A stretch of 64,000 nucleotides of DNA from Pseudolabrys sp. (GTDB taxonomy: Bacteria; Pseudomonadota; Alphaproteobacteria; Rhizobiales; Xanthobacteraceae). Location: the NCBI GenBank assembly GCA_026125895.1, contig JAHCKG010000009.1:86603-150602 (forward strand). Direction: 5' to 3'. Within the stretch, counting starts at the first letter, position 1. Each line of letters starts with the position of its first letter. Below are positions 8,804 to 17,768 of this stretch, piece by piece. The translations under genes were made by a program, and so were the position numbers. The notes under the pieces are model-generated. The model was not told the DNA's origin. It saw only the letters and a list, made by a program, of their open reading frames with translations, and searched no databases.

Positions 8804-9001
8804 GCTCCCCCTCCCGTCGCCTGCGCCAGAAGCTTCCTTCGTGACCGCAGGCGAGAGCCTAGAGCGTCGCGCGCGGCTTGCACGAGGCCGCATTGCCGCA
8901 CCATACGGATACCGGTGGTCGTCGAAGTGCTATCAATCGTCGCCCCGGGGCGATAAAATACCAATAAATCGCTGGGGCTTAGCCCCCTTCCGGAGCCGGG
9001 A

Positions 9002-12000
9002 ATGCTGCAAGGCTGGGTCGTCATCGCCGTCGCGCTGGGCTACATCGGCCTGCTGTTCCTGGTCGCCAGCTATGGCGACCGGCTGCGCGGCCGCAATCGC
9101 GCGCCCGGCCTTGCCACCGCCCAGGGCAGCGGGGGCGTTGCGCAGACCGGTCTCGGACGCAGCGGTCGCGCCCGGCTGATGATCTACCCGCTATCGCTGG
9201 CGATCTACTGCACGTCCTGGACCTTCTTCGGCTCGGTCGGCTCGGCCTCGCGCACCGGCTACGACTTCCTCACCATCTATATCGGCCCGGTTCTGATGCT
9301 GGCGCTGTTCGCGCCGCTCATCATTCGCATCGTCCGCCTCGCCAAGGCTCAGAACATCACCTCGATCGCCGACTTCATCGCCGCGCGCTACGGCAAGGGC
9401 CAGGCGGTGGCGGCGACGGTGGCGCTGATCGCCATCATCGGCACCATCCCCTACATCGCGCTGCAGCTCAAAGCGGTGTCCGCCTCGCTCGAGACCATCC
9501 TCGCGCATGTGACGCCGTCCGACGATCTGTCGCGACCGCTGCTCGGCGACATCGCGCTGTTCGTCGCGCTGTCGATGGCGACCTTCGCCGTGCTGTTCGG
9601 CACGCGCCACATCGACGCCACCGAACACCAGGACGGCCTGATGCTGGCGATCGCTACCGAGTCGCTGGTCAAGCTGTTCGCCTTCCTCGCCGTCGGCACC
9701 TACATCACCTTCTGGATGTTCGGCGGTCCGGGGGCTCTGCTCGAGGCGGCGCAGCAACTACCGCAGGCCGCCAGCCTGTTCACGCGGCAGCCGGCGCTCG
9801 ACACATTCCTGGCGACGACGCTGCTGTCGTTCTTCGCCATCATTTTGCTGCCGCGTCAGTTCCACGTCGCCGTGGTCGAGAACAACAACGAGGACGAGAT
9901 CAAGCGTGCGGCCTGGCTGTTTCCGCTGTATCTCGTGCTGATCAACCTGTTCGTCGTGCCGATCGCGATTGCGGGCCTGCTCACCTTCAAGGGCGACGCC
10001 GTCGATGGCGACATGTTCGTGCTGGCGCTGCCGCTGCAGTCCGGCTCCTACGTGCTGACGATCGCCGCGTTTGTCGGCGGCCTGTCGGCGGCGACCGCGA
10101 TGGTGATCGTGGAATCGGTGGCGCTGTCGATCATGATCTCCAACGACCTCATCATGCCGCTGGTGCTGCAGCGACGTGAGACGCTGATCTCCGGCAAGGA
10201 AAATGTCGGCTCGATGCTGTTGACCGTGCGCCGGCTGTCGATCTTCGGCATCCTCATCCTCGCTTATCTCTATTACCGCGCCGCGGGCCCGTCGCAGCTC
10301 GCCTCGATCGGTCTCCTGTCCTTCGCCGCCATCGCGCAACTCGCGCCGGCTTTCTTCGGCGGCATGTTCTGGCGGCGCGCCACCGCCACCGGCGCCATCG
10401 CCGGCATGGTCGCCGGCATCCTGATGTGGGGCTACACGCTGCTGCTGCCGACCTTCGCCGATATCGGCGTCATCGGTCAGCGCGTGCTCACCGAAGGTCC
10501 CTGGGGCATCGGCCTGCTGCGGCCGCAGAATCTTCTCGGCCTCAACATGGCGCCGCTGGTGCATGGCGTGTTGTGGAGCTTCTTCGTCAACATCGTCTGC
10601 TATATCGGCTTCTCGCTGCGCCGCGAACCGTCGCCGATCGAACGGCTGCAGGCTAACACCTTCGTGCCGACGACCTTGGCGCCGATCGCGCCGACCTTCC
10701 GCCTGTGGCGCTCCGCGGTGACGGTCGAGGAACTCAGCGGCACGGTGGCGCGCTATCTCGGCGAAGAGCGCACGCGCAACGCCTTCGAGAATTTCGCCAC
10801 CACGCACCGCATTAGCCTCGATCCCAAGGACGAGGCCGACTTCCGCCTGGTTCGGCACGCCGAGCATATCCTCGCCTCGGCGATCGGCGGCGCCTCTTCG
10901 CGCCTGGTGCTGTCGCTCTTGCTGCGCAAGCGCACCGTGACGACCAAGGCGGCGCTGAAGCTGCTCGACGACGCCTCCGCGGCGATCCAGTACAACCGCG
11001 AAATCCTGCAGACCGCGCTCGACCACGTGCGACAGGGCATTGCCGTGTTCGATCGCGACCTGCAACTGATCTGCTGGAACCGCCAGTTCGGCGAACTTCT
11101 CGATCTACCGCCGAACCTCATCCGCGTCGGCATCGACCTCGCCGAAATCCTGCGCTTCAACCTGCGGCGCGCCGACGTCGACGCCAAACGCGCCGAGGAC
11201 CTGGTGCGCGAGCAGATCGAGCGCTACCTGTCCGGCAAGGACGTGTTCATGGAGCGCTTCGCCGAAGGCTCCATGGTCATCGAAGTGCGCGCCAACCACA
11301 TGCCGGACGGCGGCATTGTCACCACCTTCACCGACATCACCGCCAGCGTCGAGGCCGCCGAGGCGCTGGAGCGTTCCAACGAAACGCTGGAGCGCCGCGT
11401 GCGCGAGCGCACCGAGGAGCTCGAGGCGCTCAACGCCGAGCTCGCCCATGCCAAGGGCGAAGCTGACGCCGCCAATATCTCGAAGACCAAGTTTCTCGCC
11501 GCCGCCAGCCACGACATCCTGCAGCCGCTCAACGCGGCGCGGCTCTACGTCACGAGCCTGATCGAGCGCGGCGCCCATGACGACCGCAAGCTCGCCGACA
11601 ACATCGACGCCTCGCTGGAAGCGGTCGAGGAGATTTTCAGCGCGCTGCTCGACATGTCGCGGCTCGACACCGGCTCGATGCGGCCGGAATATTCATCGTT
11701 CCGCATCGACGACGTGATGCGGCAGATCGAACTGGAGTTCGCGCCGCTCGCCGCCGCCAAGGGCATCGAACTCAAATACGTGCCCTGTTCGCTGGTGGTG
11801 CGGTCCGACCGGCGGCTGCTGCGCCGCATGGTGCAGAACCTCGTCTCCAACGCCATCAAATATACGCCGGCCGGCAAGGTGCTGATCGGCTGCCGCCGCC
11901 GCGGCCACGAACTGCGCATCGACGTCTACGACACCGGCGTCGGCATTCCGGCATCGAAGCGCCGCGATATCTTCATCGAATTCCACCGCCTCGATCAGGG

Positions 12001-12577
12001 CGCCAAGATCGCGCGCGGCCTCGGTCTCGGTCTGTCGATCGTCGAACGCATCGGCCGCATCCTGGCGCTCGCCGTCGATGTCGACGGCACGCGCGGCGGC
12101 GGCTCGCACTTCGCCGTCACGGTGCCGCGCTCCAGCGCCAAACCGGTCGAACTGCCGGCCCGCGATCAGAGCCGCGCCGATCCCGGCCAACTCGCCGGCA
12201 CCACGGCGATCTGCATCGACAACGAGCCCGCCGTGCTCGACGGCATGGAGATCCTGCTGCGCGGCTGGGGCTGCGAGGTGCTCAAGGCGCCGGACCTCGA
12301 GCAGGCGCTGATGGCGGTCGCGGCGAGCGCGACGCCGCCCAACGGCCTCCTGGTCGACTATCATCTCGACCACGGCAACGGCATCGACGCCATCATCGCG
12401 CTGCGCCAGCAGTGCGGCCCGCTGCCGGCGATCCTGATCACCGCCGACCGCTCGCCGGCGGTGCGCGAACGCGCCCGCGCCGAAGACATTCAACTGCTGA
12501 ACAAGCCGCTGAAGCCGGCGGCCTTGCGCGCGCTGCTGGCGCAATGGCGCGTGCTGCGGGTGGCGGCGGCGGAGTAA
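9002..12577 (+). CDS. SSF-domain hybrid histidine kinase (CrbS-like)
   Basis: A 1191-residue membrane sensor. Residues 1 to about 560 form a sodium:solute symporter (SLC5/SSF) domain with about 13 helices (SLAIYCTSWTFFGSVGSASR, then ITSIADFIAARYGK). Then come a PAS domain (about 660-770), a short coiled coil, a HisKA domain with phospho-acceptor H837 in AASHDILQPLNAAR, an HATPase domain (N-box near 940, GVGIP near 978, GLGLGLS near 1006), and a receiver domain with D1119 in LLVDYHLDHGNG. This order is that of CrbS, which with CrbR controls acetate utilisation genes in Vibrio and Pseudomonas. The convergent LuxR regulator and the downstream DUF4212/SSF symporter fit that role. GGAG precedes the ATG. 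Confidence 0.9.
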   Translation: MLQGWVVIAVALGYIGLLFLVASYGDRLRGRNRAPGLATAQGSGGVAQTGLGRSGRARLMIYPLSLAIYCTSWTFFGSVGSASRTGYDFLTIYIGPVLMLALFAPLIIRIVRLAKAQNITSIADFIAARYGKGQAVAATVALIAIIGTIPYIALQLKAVSASLETILAHVTPSDDLSRPLLGDIALFVALSMATFAVLFGTRHIDATEHQDGLMLAIATESLVKLFAFLAVGTYITFWMFGGPGALLEAAQQLPQAASLFTRQPALDTFLATTLLSFFAIILLPRQFHVAVVENNNEDEIKRAAWLFPLYLVLINLFVVPIAIAGLLTFKGDAVDGDMFVLALPLQSGSYVLTIAAFVGGLSAATAMVIVESVALSIMISNDLIMPLVLQRRETLISGKENVGSMLLTVRRLSIFGILILAYLYYRAAGPSQLASIGLLSFAAIAQLAPAFFGGMFWRRATATGAIAGMVAGILMWGYTLLLPTFADIGVIGQRVLTEGPWGIGLLRPQNLLGLNMAPLVHGVLWSFFVNIVCYIGFSLRREPSPIERLQANTFVPTTLAPIAPTFRLWRSAVTVEELSGTVARYLGEERTRNAFENFATTHRISLDPKDEADFRLVRHAEHILASAIGGASSRLVLSLLLRKRTVTTKAALKLLDDASAAIQYNREILQTALDHVRQGIAVFDRDLQLICWNRQFGELLDLPPNLIRVGIDLAEILRFNLRRADVDAKRAEDLVREQIERYLSGKDVFMERFAEGSMVIEVRANHMPDGGIVTTFTDITASVEAAEALERSNETLERRVRERTEELEALNAELAHAKGEADAANISKTKFLAAASHDILQPLNAARLYVTSLIERGAHDDRKLADNIDASLEAVEEIFSALLDMSRLDTGSMRPEYSSFRIDDVMRQIELEFAPLAAAKGIELKYVPCSLVVRSDRRLLRRMVQNLVSNAIKYTPAGKVLIGCRRRGHELRIDVYDTGVGIPASKRRDIFIEFHRLDQGAKIARGLGLGLSIVERIGRILALAVDVDGTRGGGSHFAVTVPRSSAKPVELPARDQSRADPGQLAGTTAICIDNEPAVLDGMEILLRGWGCEVLKAPDLEQALMAVAASATPPNGLLVDYHLDHGNGIDAIIALRQQCGPLPAILITADRSPAVRERARAEDIQLLNKPLKPAALRALLAQWRVLRVAAAE

Positions 12578-12614
12578 GGCTTTTTGCTTATCCCTCCCCG
12601 TCTTCGGGGACCTC

Positions 12615-12650
12615 GTAGGGTGGGCTAAGGCGCGCAGCGCCGTGCCCACC
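12615..12650. repeat. REP palindrome flanking the RAYT gene (3' side)
   Basis: A 36-bp element beginning GTAGGGTGGGC and ending GCCGTGCCCACC; its core GGCGCGCAGCGCC folds as a hairpin. It lies two bases beyond the RAYT stop codon. An inverted copy lies at 13211-13250. The two share the GTAGGGTGGGC arm and CCGTGCCCACC end, while the stem bases differ in a compensated way. Confidence 0.85.
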
Positions 12651-12652
12651 AC

Positions 12653-13183
12653 CTATTCACCAAATTTCGTGCTCGGCGTATCGCCAACGTCGCCACCCCA
12701 ATCTGCGGGCAGATCGCCACGCTTGACGTAGCGATGAAAGCTGCTGTGCGGCCACTGCGCCACCGCCGATACCAGGCCGTGCTTCACCGGGTTCAAGTGA
12801 ATGTAATCGACGTGGCGAACCAGATCGATTTCGTCGCGGATGAGATGCTCCCAGTAGCGACGCTGCCAAATTCCCTTCTCTCGCTTGACGATCTGGCTCA
12901 CGGAACGCGACACAGAAGATTGGCCCCGGGAAAAGCCGCTCTTGATCAGAGACCACCGCTTCGCAAAATCATCATCGCCGACCGGCAATGACCAGATTGC
13001 GTGCAGGTGATCCGGCAGTACGCAAATGGCAACGGTTTCAAAAGGGAGCCGCTTGACCACATCGGCATAGGCACGGCGCAACCGGCCGATCTCCTTGATC
13101 AAGAGATCGCTTTTGCGGTCTGCGAGAGTCACCGTGAAAAAATAGGTTCCACCCGCGACTTTGGCGCGCCGATAGTTTGGCAT
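12653..13183 (-). CDS. REP-associated tyrosine transposase (RAYT, Y1_Tnp family)
   Basis: A 176-residue IS200/IS605-related single-strand transposase of the RAYT group, thought to mobilise or domesticate REP sequences by nicking with a tyrosine. The N-terminus MPNYRRAKVAGGTYFFTV is characteristic. The metal-binding HUH motif is H59-L-H61 in LPDHLHAIW. The likely nucleophile is Y127 in HVDYIHLNPVKHG. A longer GTG opening at 13219 exists, but family members begin at MPNYRR. The gene is framed by two inverted REP copies and sits between the convergent CrbS-like kinase and LuxR regulator genes, so it is probably an insertion there. The frame looks intact. Confidence 0.93.
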   Translation of the reverse strand: MPNYRRAKVAGGTYFFTVTLADRKSDLLIKEIGRLRRAYADVVKRLPFETVAICVLPDHLHAIWSLPVGDDDFAKRWSLIKSGFSRGQSSVSRSVSQIVKREKGIWQRRYWEHLIRDEIDLVRHVDYIHLNPVKHGLVSAVAQWPHSSFHRYVKRGDLPADWGGDVGDTPSTKFGE

Positions 13184-13210
13184 CGGCGCATTATAGCGCT
13201 CCGAATGCCC

Positions 13211-13250
13211 GGTGGGCACGGCACGCTGCGCGTGCCTTTGCCCACCCTAC
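13211..13250. repeat. REP palindrome flanking the RAYT gene (5' side, inverted)
   Basis: Reads GGTGGGCACGGCACGC then GTGCCTTTGCCCACCCTAC; its reverse complement matches the element at 12615-12650, with a hairpin two base pairs longer (GGCACGCGCAGCGTGCC). It lies just upstream of the RAYT coding region and forms the second arm of the RAYT-REP unit. Confidence 0.85.
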
Positions 13251-13276
13251 GAAAACTATGCGCGGGCCGCGTAGCC

Positions 13277-13954
13277 CTACCCCTCGAGCCCGGCGCCTTG
13301 CGACCACTGGCCGGTTTCGATCTTGGCCGCGGCGATCACGGCCTGCGTGCGGCTTTCGACGCCGAGCTTCTGCAGGATCGCCGAGACATGCGCCTTCACC
13401 GTCGCTTCGGAGACGCCGAGTTGATAGGCGATCTGCTTGTTGAGCAGCCCTTCCGACAGCATCATCAGAACGCGCACCTGCTGCGGCGTCAGCGTCGCCA
13501 TGCGCGCCATCAGCGCCGCCGTCTCGGCGTCGGAGCCCGCGGTGAGATCGACATCGTTCGGTGTCCAGACGCCGCCCTTGAGGATGCCGGAGATCGCCGT
13601 GCGCATTTCCTCGACCGACAGCGTCTTGGGAATGAAGCCGGAGGCGCCTAGCTCCATGCAGCGGCGGATCGCCGCCGGGTCGTCGTTGGCCGACACCACG
13701 ATCACCGGCACGGCCGGATACTGCGCGCGGATGTACATCAGGCCGGAGAAGCCGCGCGCGCCAGGCATGCTCAGGTCGAGCATCACGAGATCGGTGTCGC
13801 CGCCTTTGTCGAGCAGCGAAACCACGTCGTCGAAGGTTCCGGCCTCCTGGATGTCGGCCCCGTCGAGAAGACCGACCACCGCCTCGCGCAGCGCGCCGCG
13901 GAACAGCGGGTGGTCGTCGGCAATTACGAGCTTGTAGGTCTCAGGCTTATCCAC
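13277..13954 (-). CDS. NarL/LuxR-family response regulator (CrbR-like)
   Basis: A 225-residue two-domain regulator. The receiver domain has the acidic pair in VIADDHPLFRGAL, the phospho-acceptor Asp in DLVMLDLSMPGARG, and the conserved Lys in SGFIPKTLSVEEM. The output domain is a GerE/LuxR helix-turn-helix (LTPQQVRVLMMLSEGLLNKQIAYQLGVSEATVKAHVSAILQKLGV). I prefer the GTG at 13954 (MDKPETYKLVIADD), since family members start close to the receiver and GGAG lies upstream; an ATG at 14005 gives 17 more residues. It is convergent with the SSF-histidine kinase and is its likely partner, controlling acetate-switch genes such as the symporter at 15080-17345. Confidence 0.85.
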   Translation of the reverse strand: MDKPETYKLVIADDHPLFRGALREAVVGLLDGADIQEAGTFDDVVSLLDKGGDTDLVMLDLSMPGARGFSGLMYIRAQYPAVPVIVVSANDDPAAIRRCMELGASGFIPKTLSVEEMRTAISGILKGGVWTPNDVDLTAGSDAETAALMARMATLTPQQVRVLMMLSEGLLNKQIAYQLGVSEATVKAHVSAILQKLGVESRTQAVIAAAKIETGQWSQGAGLEG

Positions 13955-14180
13955 CGTGCAAACTTTCTCCGGCTCGGCCTCTTTCGCTGCGCCAACCGCG
14001 AGCATCAGCCGTTGCTTGAATGCGGCAATGGCCCCCGCGTTGGCGTGTAGCGTGCCTTCGCCCCGTAGGCCAAGGCTTAATGCGGCCCGCCGGCACAAGG
14101 GCTCCCATGCCGGATTCGCCCGCCCCCGCTGCAGAACATAGCGGGAATACGTTTTAATTCAATGCAGTAGCCCTCGGGCC

Positions 14181-14786
14181 TCAGGACGCCTGCGCCATTT
14201 CCGGCAGGCTGAAGCCGCCGCTGCTACGCGTCATTTCATCGTGAATGTTGCACAGCGTGACCTTGAGATAGTTGCGCGTCGTCTCGAGATCGCGGCCGCG
14301 CAGCTGCTCGTGGATCGGCATCAGGTCGAAATAGAGCTTGGCGTAAGGCTCGGGGATATCCATCGCGCGCTTGGGCGGATGCAGTGCCAGCATCCTGAGC
14401 CGTTCGGCTAGCTCGGCGCGCAATTGGCGCCAGGCGGCATCGCCGAGAGCTTGCGGCGCAGGGTAGCGGTCGAAAACCGACAGTACGACATCGCCGATGG
14501 CCCCAATCTGTCCGGCGCTCAGGCGACGCTCGGCGCCGAACACCGAATAGGCGACCTCCGCCACCATCGCCAGTCCGAGCGGAAAGGCGCGCCAGCGCGA
14601 GACTTCGACGGCGCTGTGGAATCCGGGCTCCTTGAACAGCACCTTGGCGTAATGCCCGGCGCGGGCACGCGCATATTCGTAGATCGCCTTCTGCACCAGG
14701 AAGGCGGCGTGGCGGTCGATGAAATCGGCCAGCGCTTCACGGTCGTCGATCCGGATGCGGCGGCGGAACAGGTCCGAAAACTTCAT
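14181..14786 (-). CDS. Conserved hypothetical protein
   Basis: A 201-residue soluble, mostly helical protein that I do not recognise. It opens MKFSDLFRRRIRIDDREALA and contains FIDRHAAFLVQKAIYEYARARAG, and an aromatic/charged segment RWRAFPLGLAMVAEVAYSVF. There is no signal peptide or clear membrane segment. It sits between the CrbR-like regulator and the divergent DUF4212/symporter operon, across an AT-rich control region. A role connected with the acetate locus is a guess from position only. Confidence 0.6.
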   Translation of the reverse strand: MKFSDLFRRRIRIDDREALADFIDRHAAFLVQKAIYEYARARAGHYAKVLFKEPGFHSAVEVSRWRAFPLGLAMVAEVAYSVFGAERRLSAGQIGAIGDVVLSVFDRYPAPQALGDAAWRQLRAELAERLRMLALHPPKRAMDIPEPYAKLYFDLMPIHEQLRGRDLETTRNYLKVTLCNIHDEMTRSSGGFSLPEMAQAS

Positions 14787-15079
14787 CGATGTCGCTTCTC
14801 AAAGCCGGAGGAGAAGTTGTTTATTTCGCGGTTGCGAACAAACATTATAACGAAAAAACTCAATGAATTCAAAGACCAAAATCCACTGGATAGTTCTAAA
14901 GTATTAGACAGACTCGCTAAGTCTCGGTGTTAGCTTTGTTTTACGGCAAATCCGCCGGCAAGAAGCGGATTGCGGGCGGCATTGGGGGGATGCCGCGTTT
15001 CCTGTCACGGCTCCCCTCAGATCTCAGCAACACCGATCCGCCTCGCGGCGGACGGCCATCGAGGGAGGGTCAACGACCC
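14787..15079. promoter_or_regulatory. AT-rich intergenic region upstream of the symporter operon
   Basis: A gene-free stretch in which about 14815-14940 is strikingly AT-rich compared with the surrounding DNA (ACATTATAACG, CTAAAGTATTAGACAG). It separates the divergent hypothetical gene from the DUF4212 gene and must hold the promoter of the symporter operon. I could not fix a convincing -35/-10 pair. It is the natural place for CrbR-like binding. Confidence 0.45.
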
Positions 15080-15361
15080 ATGTCTCCAACACCTGAATCG
15101 TCCGAGGCGAATAACACCGCCCACTGGGACCGCACGACCCGGCTGATGCTCACGCATCTCGGCGCGTGGTTCTTCTTCGGCTACGTGGTCCACTTCTTTG
15201 TGGTGCCACTCAACAAGATCACCATCCCGCTCCTCAACTTCCCGCTCGGCTTCTACATGGCCGCGCAGGGCTCGCTGATCGCCTTCGTGGTCATCCTTTT
15301 CCTGTTCGCCAAGCAGCAGGATGCCATCGATCGCGAATTCGGCGTCGCCGAAGACGAATGA
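15080..15361 (+). CDS. DUF4212 small subunit of SSF symporter
   Basis: A 93-residue membrane protein with two hydrophobic helices (LMLTHLGAWFFFGYVVHFFVV and FPLGFYMAAQGSLIAFVVILF). It has the DUF4212 pattern found only next to a specific subfamily of sodium:solute symporters, where it is regarded as a small partner subunit. The ATG at 15080 follows GAGGGAGGG. The gene ends 10 bases before the symporter start, so the two are co-transcribed. Longer openings back to 14927 run through the AT-rich control region and are not coding. Confidence 0.88.
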   Translation: MSPTPESSEANNTAHWDRTTRLMLTHLGAWFFFGYVVHFFVVPLNKITIPLLNFPLGFYMAAQGSLIAFVVILFLFAKQQDAIDREFGVAEDE

Positions 15362-15371
15362 GGGGACGTCC

Positions 15372-17345
15372 ATGACCACAGCAACGGGCGGAAGCTCGGA
15401 TTTCATCAAGAACCTCGGCCGAATGTACGCCACCTACACCGGCGGCTTTCTGGCATTCATCATTCTGCTCGCCATCCTCGAACAGGTCGGCGTGCCGAAC
15501 AAGATTCTCGGCTATCTCTTCGTCGGCTTCACGATCGCGGTCTACGCCGTGATCGGCGTCATGTCGCGCACCGCCGAAGTGTCCGAGTATTACGTCGCCG
15601 GCCGCCGCGTGCCGGCGCTGTACAACGGCATGGCGACCGGCGCCGACTGGATGTCGGCGGCTTCCTTCGTCGGTATGGCCGGCACTTTGTTCCTGCTCGG
15701 CTATGACGGCCTGGCCTGGGTGCTCGGCTGGACCGGCGGCTTCGTGCTCGTGTCCATCCTCATCGGCCCCTACCTGCGCAAGTTCGGCGCCTATACCGTG
15801 CCGGACTTCATGGCGTTCCGCTTCGGCGGCAACACCGCGCGCATGATCGCGGTGATCGTGCTGGTGTGCTGCTCGTTCACCTACGTGACCGCGCAGATCT
15901 ACGGCACCGGCATCATCGCCTCGCGCTTCCTCGGCATGCAGTTCGAGATTGCGGTGTTTGCGGGCCTGGCCGGCATTTTGCTCTGCTCCATGCTAGGCGG
16001 CATGCGCGCGGTGACCTGGACGCAGATCGCCCAGTACATCGTGCTCATCATCGCCTACCTGACACCGATCATCATCCTGTCGACGAAGAAGTACGGCATT
16101 CCGATCCCGGAGCTGACCTACGGCAGCGCGATTGCCGAAATCACGGCACGGGAACAGCAGATGCTGGCCTCGGGACTGGCCACCGCGACCGGTCTCAAGC
16201 CGCATATCCAGCCGTTCCTCAACTACACGCCGCTGAACTTCTTCGGCATCGTGATCTGCATGATGATCGGCACGGCGTCGCTGCCGCACATCCTGATGCG
16301 CTACTTCACCACGCCTACCGTGCGTGAGGCGCGCCAGTCGGTCGCCTGGTCGTTGCTGTTCATCTTCCTGCTTTATTTCTCGGCGCCCGCTTACGCCGCG
16401 TTCTCGAAGCTGGAGGTGTACACCAACATCATCGGCCGCGATCTGACGCAGGTCCGTCCCTGGATGTTCACCTGGGGCGAACTCGGCCTGATCCAGATCT
16501 GCGGCAAGAACGCCGCCTCGATCGATGCCATCGTCGCTGCCTGTAAGAGCATCGCCGGGCATCCGGGCGTCGTCCGATTGCAGGACTTCGTGATCAATAC
16601 GGACGTCATCGTACTCTCCACGCCGGAGATCGCGGGCCTGCCGTACGTGATCTCGGGCCTGGTCGCCGCCGGCGGTCTCGCCGCCGCGCTGTCGACCGCC
16701 GACGGCCTGCTGCTCGCCATCGCCAACGCGCTCTCGCACGACGTCTACTACAAGATGGTCGATCCGAGCGCGCCGACGGTGCGCCGCCTGCTCGTCGCCC
16801 GCATCCTGCTGCTCGTCGTCGCCGTGGCCGCCGCCTGGACCGCTTCGACGCGGCCGGGCGACATCCTCGCGATGGTCGGATGGGCGTTCTCGCTCGCCAT
16901 GGCCGGCAACTTCCCGGCGCTCGTCATGGGCGTCTGGTGGAAGCGGACCACGGCGGCCGGTGCGGTCTGGGGCATGATCGCGGGCTTCGGCCTGTGCGTG
17001 TTCTACCTGGTCGTGACCCGTTACTTCCCGGGCTACGGCGTGGCGTACTTCGGTATGTCCTCGCTCGCCAACCCGGCCACGGGCGCGCCGCTGGTCGACA
17101 TCGCCAAGGCGATGGCCGCTCCGAACGCGATGGAGACCTGGGTCACCGTCGCGCATCCGATGGCCAGCAAGGTCGGCTGGTTCGGCCTCAACAACATCGC
17201 GGCGGGCCTGCTCGGCATGCCGGTCGGCTTCCTGGTCATCTACGTGGTCAGCAAGCTCGGCGCCGAGCCGTCCAAGGAGATGCAGGCTTACGTCGACGAG
17301 ATCCGCAAGCCCCGTGGGCGCACGGTTCTCCAGGAAAAGACCTGA
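15372..17345 (+). CDS. Sodium:solute symporter of the DUF4212-linked (acetate symporter-like) subfamily
   Basis: A 657-residue inner-membrane transporter with about 13 membrane helices. SSF signatures include ADWMSAASFVGMAGTLFLLG, TVPDFMAFRFGGNTARMIAV and AGGLAAALSTADGLLLAIANAL, the latter holding the helix-8 serine/threonine sodium site. It is related to ActP but belongs to the branch paired with DUF4212 instead of DUF485. It probably imports acetate or a similar short carboxylate with Na+; the substrate is inferred from the CrbSR-like regulators next door. A large periplasmic loop with CGKNAASIDAIVAACK lies in the middle. A strong terminator follows. Confidence 0.9.
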   Translation: MTTATGGSSDFIKNLGRMYATYTGGFLAFIILLAILEQVGVPNKILGYLFVGFTIAVYAVIGVMSRTAEVSEYYVAGRRVPALYNGMATGADWMSAASFVGMAGTLFLLGYDGLAWVLGWTGGFVLVSILIGPYLRKFGAYTVPDFMAFRFGGNTARMIAVIVLVCCSFTYVTAQIYGTGIIASRFLGMQFEIAVFAGLAGILLCSMLGGMRAVTWTQIAQYIVLIIAYLTPIIILSTKKYGIPIPELTYGSAIAEITAREQQMLASGLATATGLKPHIQPFLNYTPLNFFGIVICMMIGTASLPHILMRYFTTPTVREARQSVAWSLLFIFLLYFSAPAYAAFSKLEVYTNIIGRDLTQVRPWMFTWGELGLIQICGKNAASIDAIVAACKSIAGHPGVVRLQDFVINTDVIVLSTPEIAGLPYVISGLVAAGGLAAALSTADGLLLAIANALSHDVYYKMVDPSAPTVRRLLVARILLLVVAVAAAWTASTRPGDILAMVGWAFSLAMAGNFPALVMGVWWKRTTAAGAVWGMIAGFGLCVFYLVVTRYFPGYGVAYFGMSSLANPATGAPLVDIAKAMAAPNAMETWVTVAHPMASKVGWFGLNNIAAGLLGMPVGFLVIYVVSKLGAEPSKEMQAYVDEIRKPRGRTVLQEKT

Positions 17346-17369
17346 TCGCCGCATGCGGTAACAACTACA

Positions 17370-17398
17370 GCGGGGCCCTTCGGGGCCCCGCTTCTTCT
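17370..17398 (+). terminator. Rho-independent terminator of the symporter operon
   Basis: A perfect 9-bp GC stem (GCGGGGCCC with GGGCCCCGC) around a TTCG tetraloop, followed by TTCTTCT. TTCG is a very stable loop. It ends the DUF4212-symporter transcript 25 bases after the stop codon. Confidence 0.85.
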
Positions 17399-17456
17399 GC
17401 GGTTGCCGATCACTGCGCCGCTTGCCATTCTGTCCATCCGCCGCAGGGTCGCCGCC

Positions 17457-17768
17457 GTGAATCCGAACAGCCTGTCGTTCTGGGTCTATCAGATACCGAA
17501 CTTCGCGCTCGCCGTGGTGATGTACACCATGCTCGGCCGCGTGCTGCTCGGCCTGTTCGTCGACGCCGACTCGCCTAATTACATCTGGCGCTTCTTCTGC
17601 CGCCTCACCGATCCGTTCGTCGCGCTGTTTGCGCTCGTGACGCCGAAGGCGGCGCCGCCGGTGATCGTCTGGCTGTTCGCCTTCGTCTGGCTGTTCTGGC
17701 TGCGCGTCGGGCTGCTTTATTTATTCCTGCTGCTCGGCGCCATTCCGAAGTCGGGCGTCGCGTCATGA
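17457..17768 (+). CDS. Small membrane protein, YggT-like pattern
   Basis: A 103-residue protein with two or three membrane segments (FALAVVMYTMLGRVLLGLFV and PPVIVWLFAFVWLFWLRVGL). The middle RLTDPFVALFALVTP resembles the YggT family loop, so a YggT-like protein is possible but not certain. I chose the GTG at 17457 with a weak AGGG upstream; a start at 17403 would run into the terminator region. Its TGA overlaps the ATG of the next gene (ATGA), indicating translational coupling. Confidence 0.65.
   Translation: MNPNSLSFWVYQIPNFALAVVMYTMLGRVLLGLFVDADSPNYIWRFFCRLTDPFVALFALVTPKAAPPVIVWLFAFVWLFWLRVGLLYLFLLLGAIPKSGVAS

Noticed and set aside
6473-8956. An 827-codon open frame on the plus strand
   Set aside because: It is the complement of the exonuclease-CBS-DUF294 gene, which has clear catalytic motifs. 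No domain is seen in the plus-strand product.
9002-12577. The SSF-kinase gene as two fused or misassembled genes (transporter plus kinase)
   Set aside because: The same SSF-PAS-HK-REC order is established in CrbS-like sensors, and the frame is continuous with coding character throughout.
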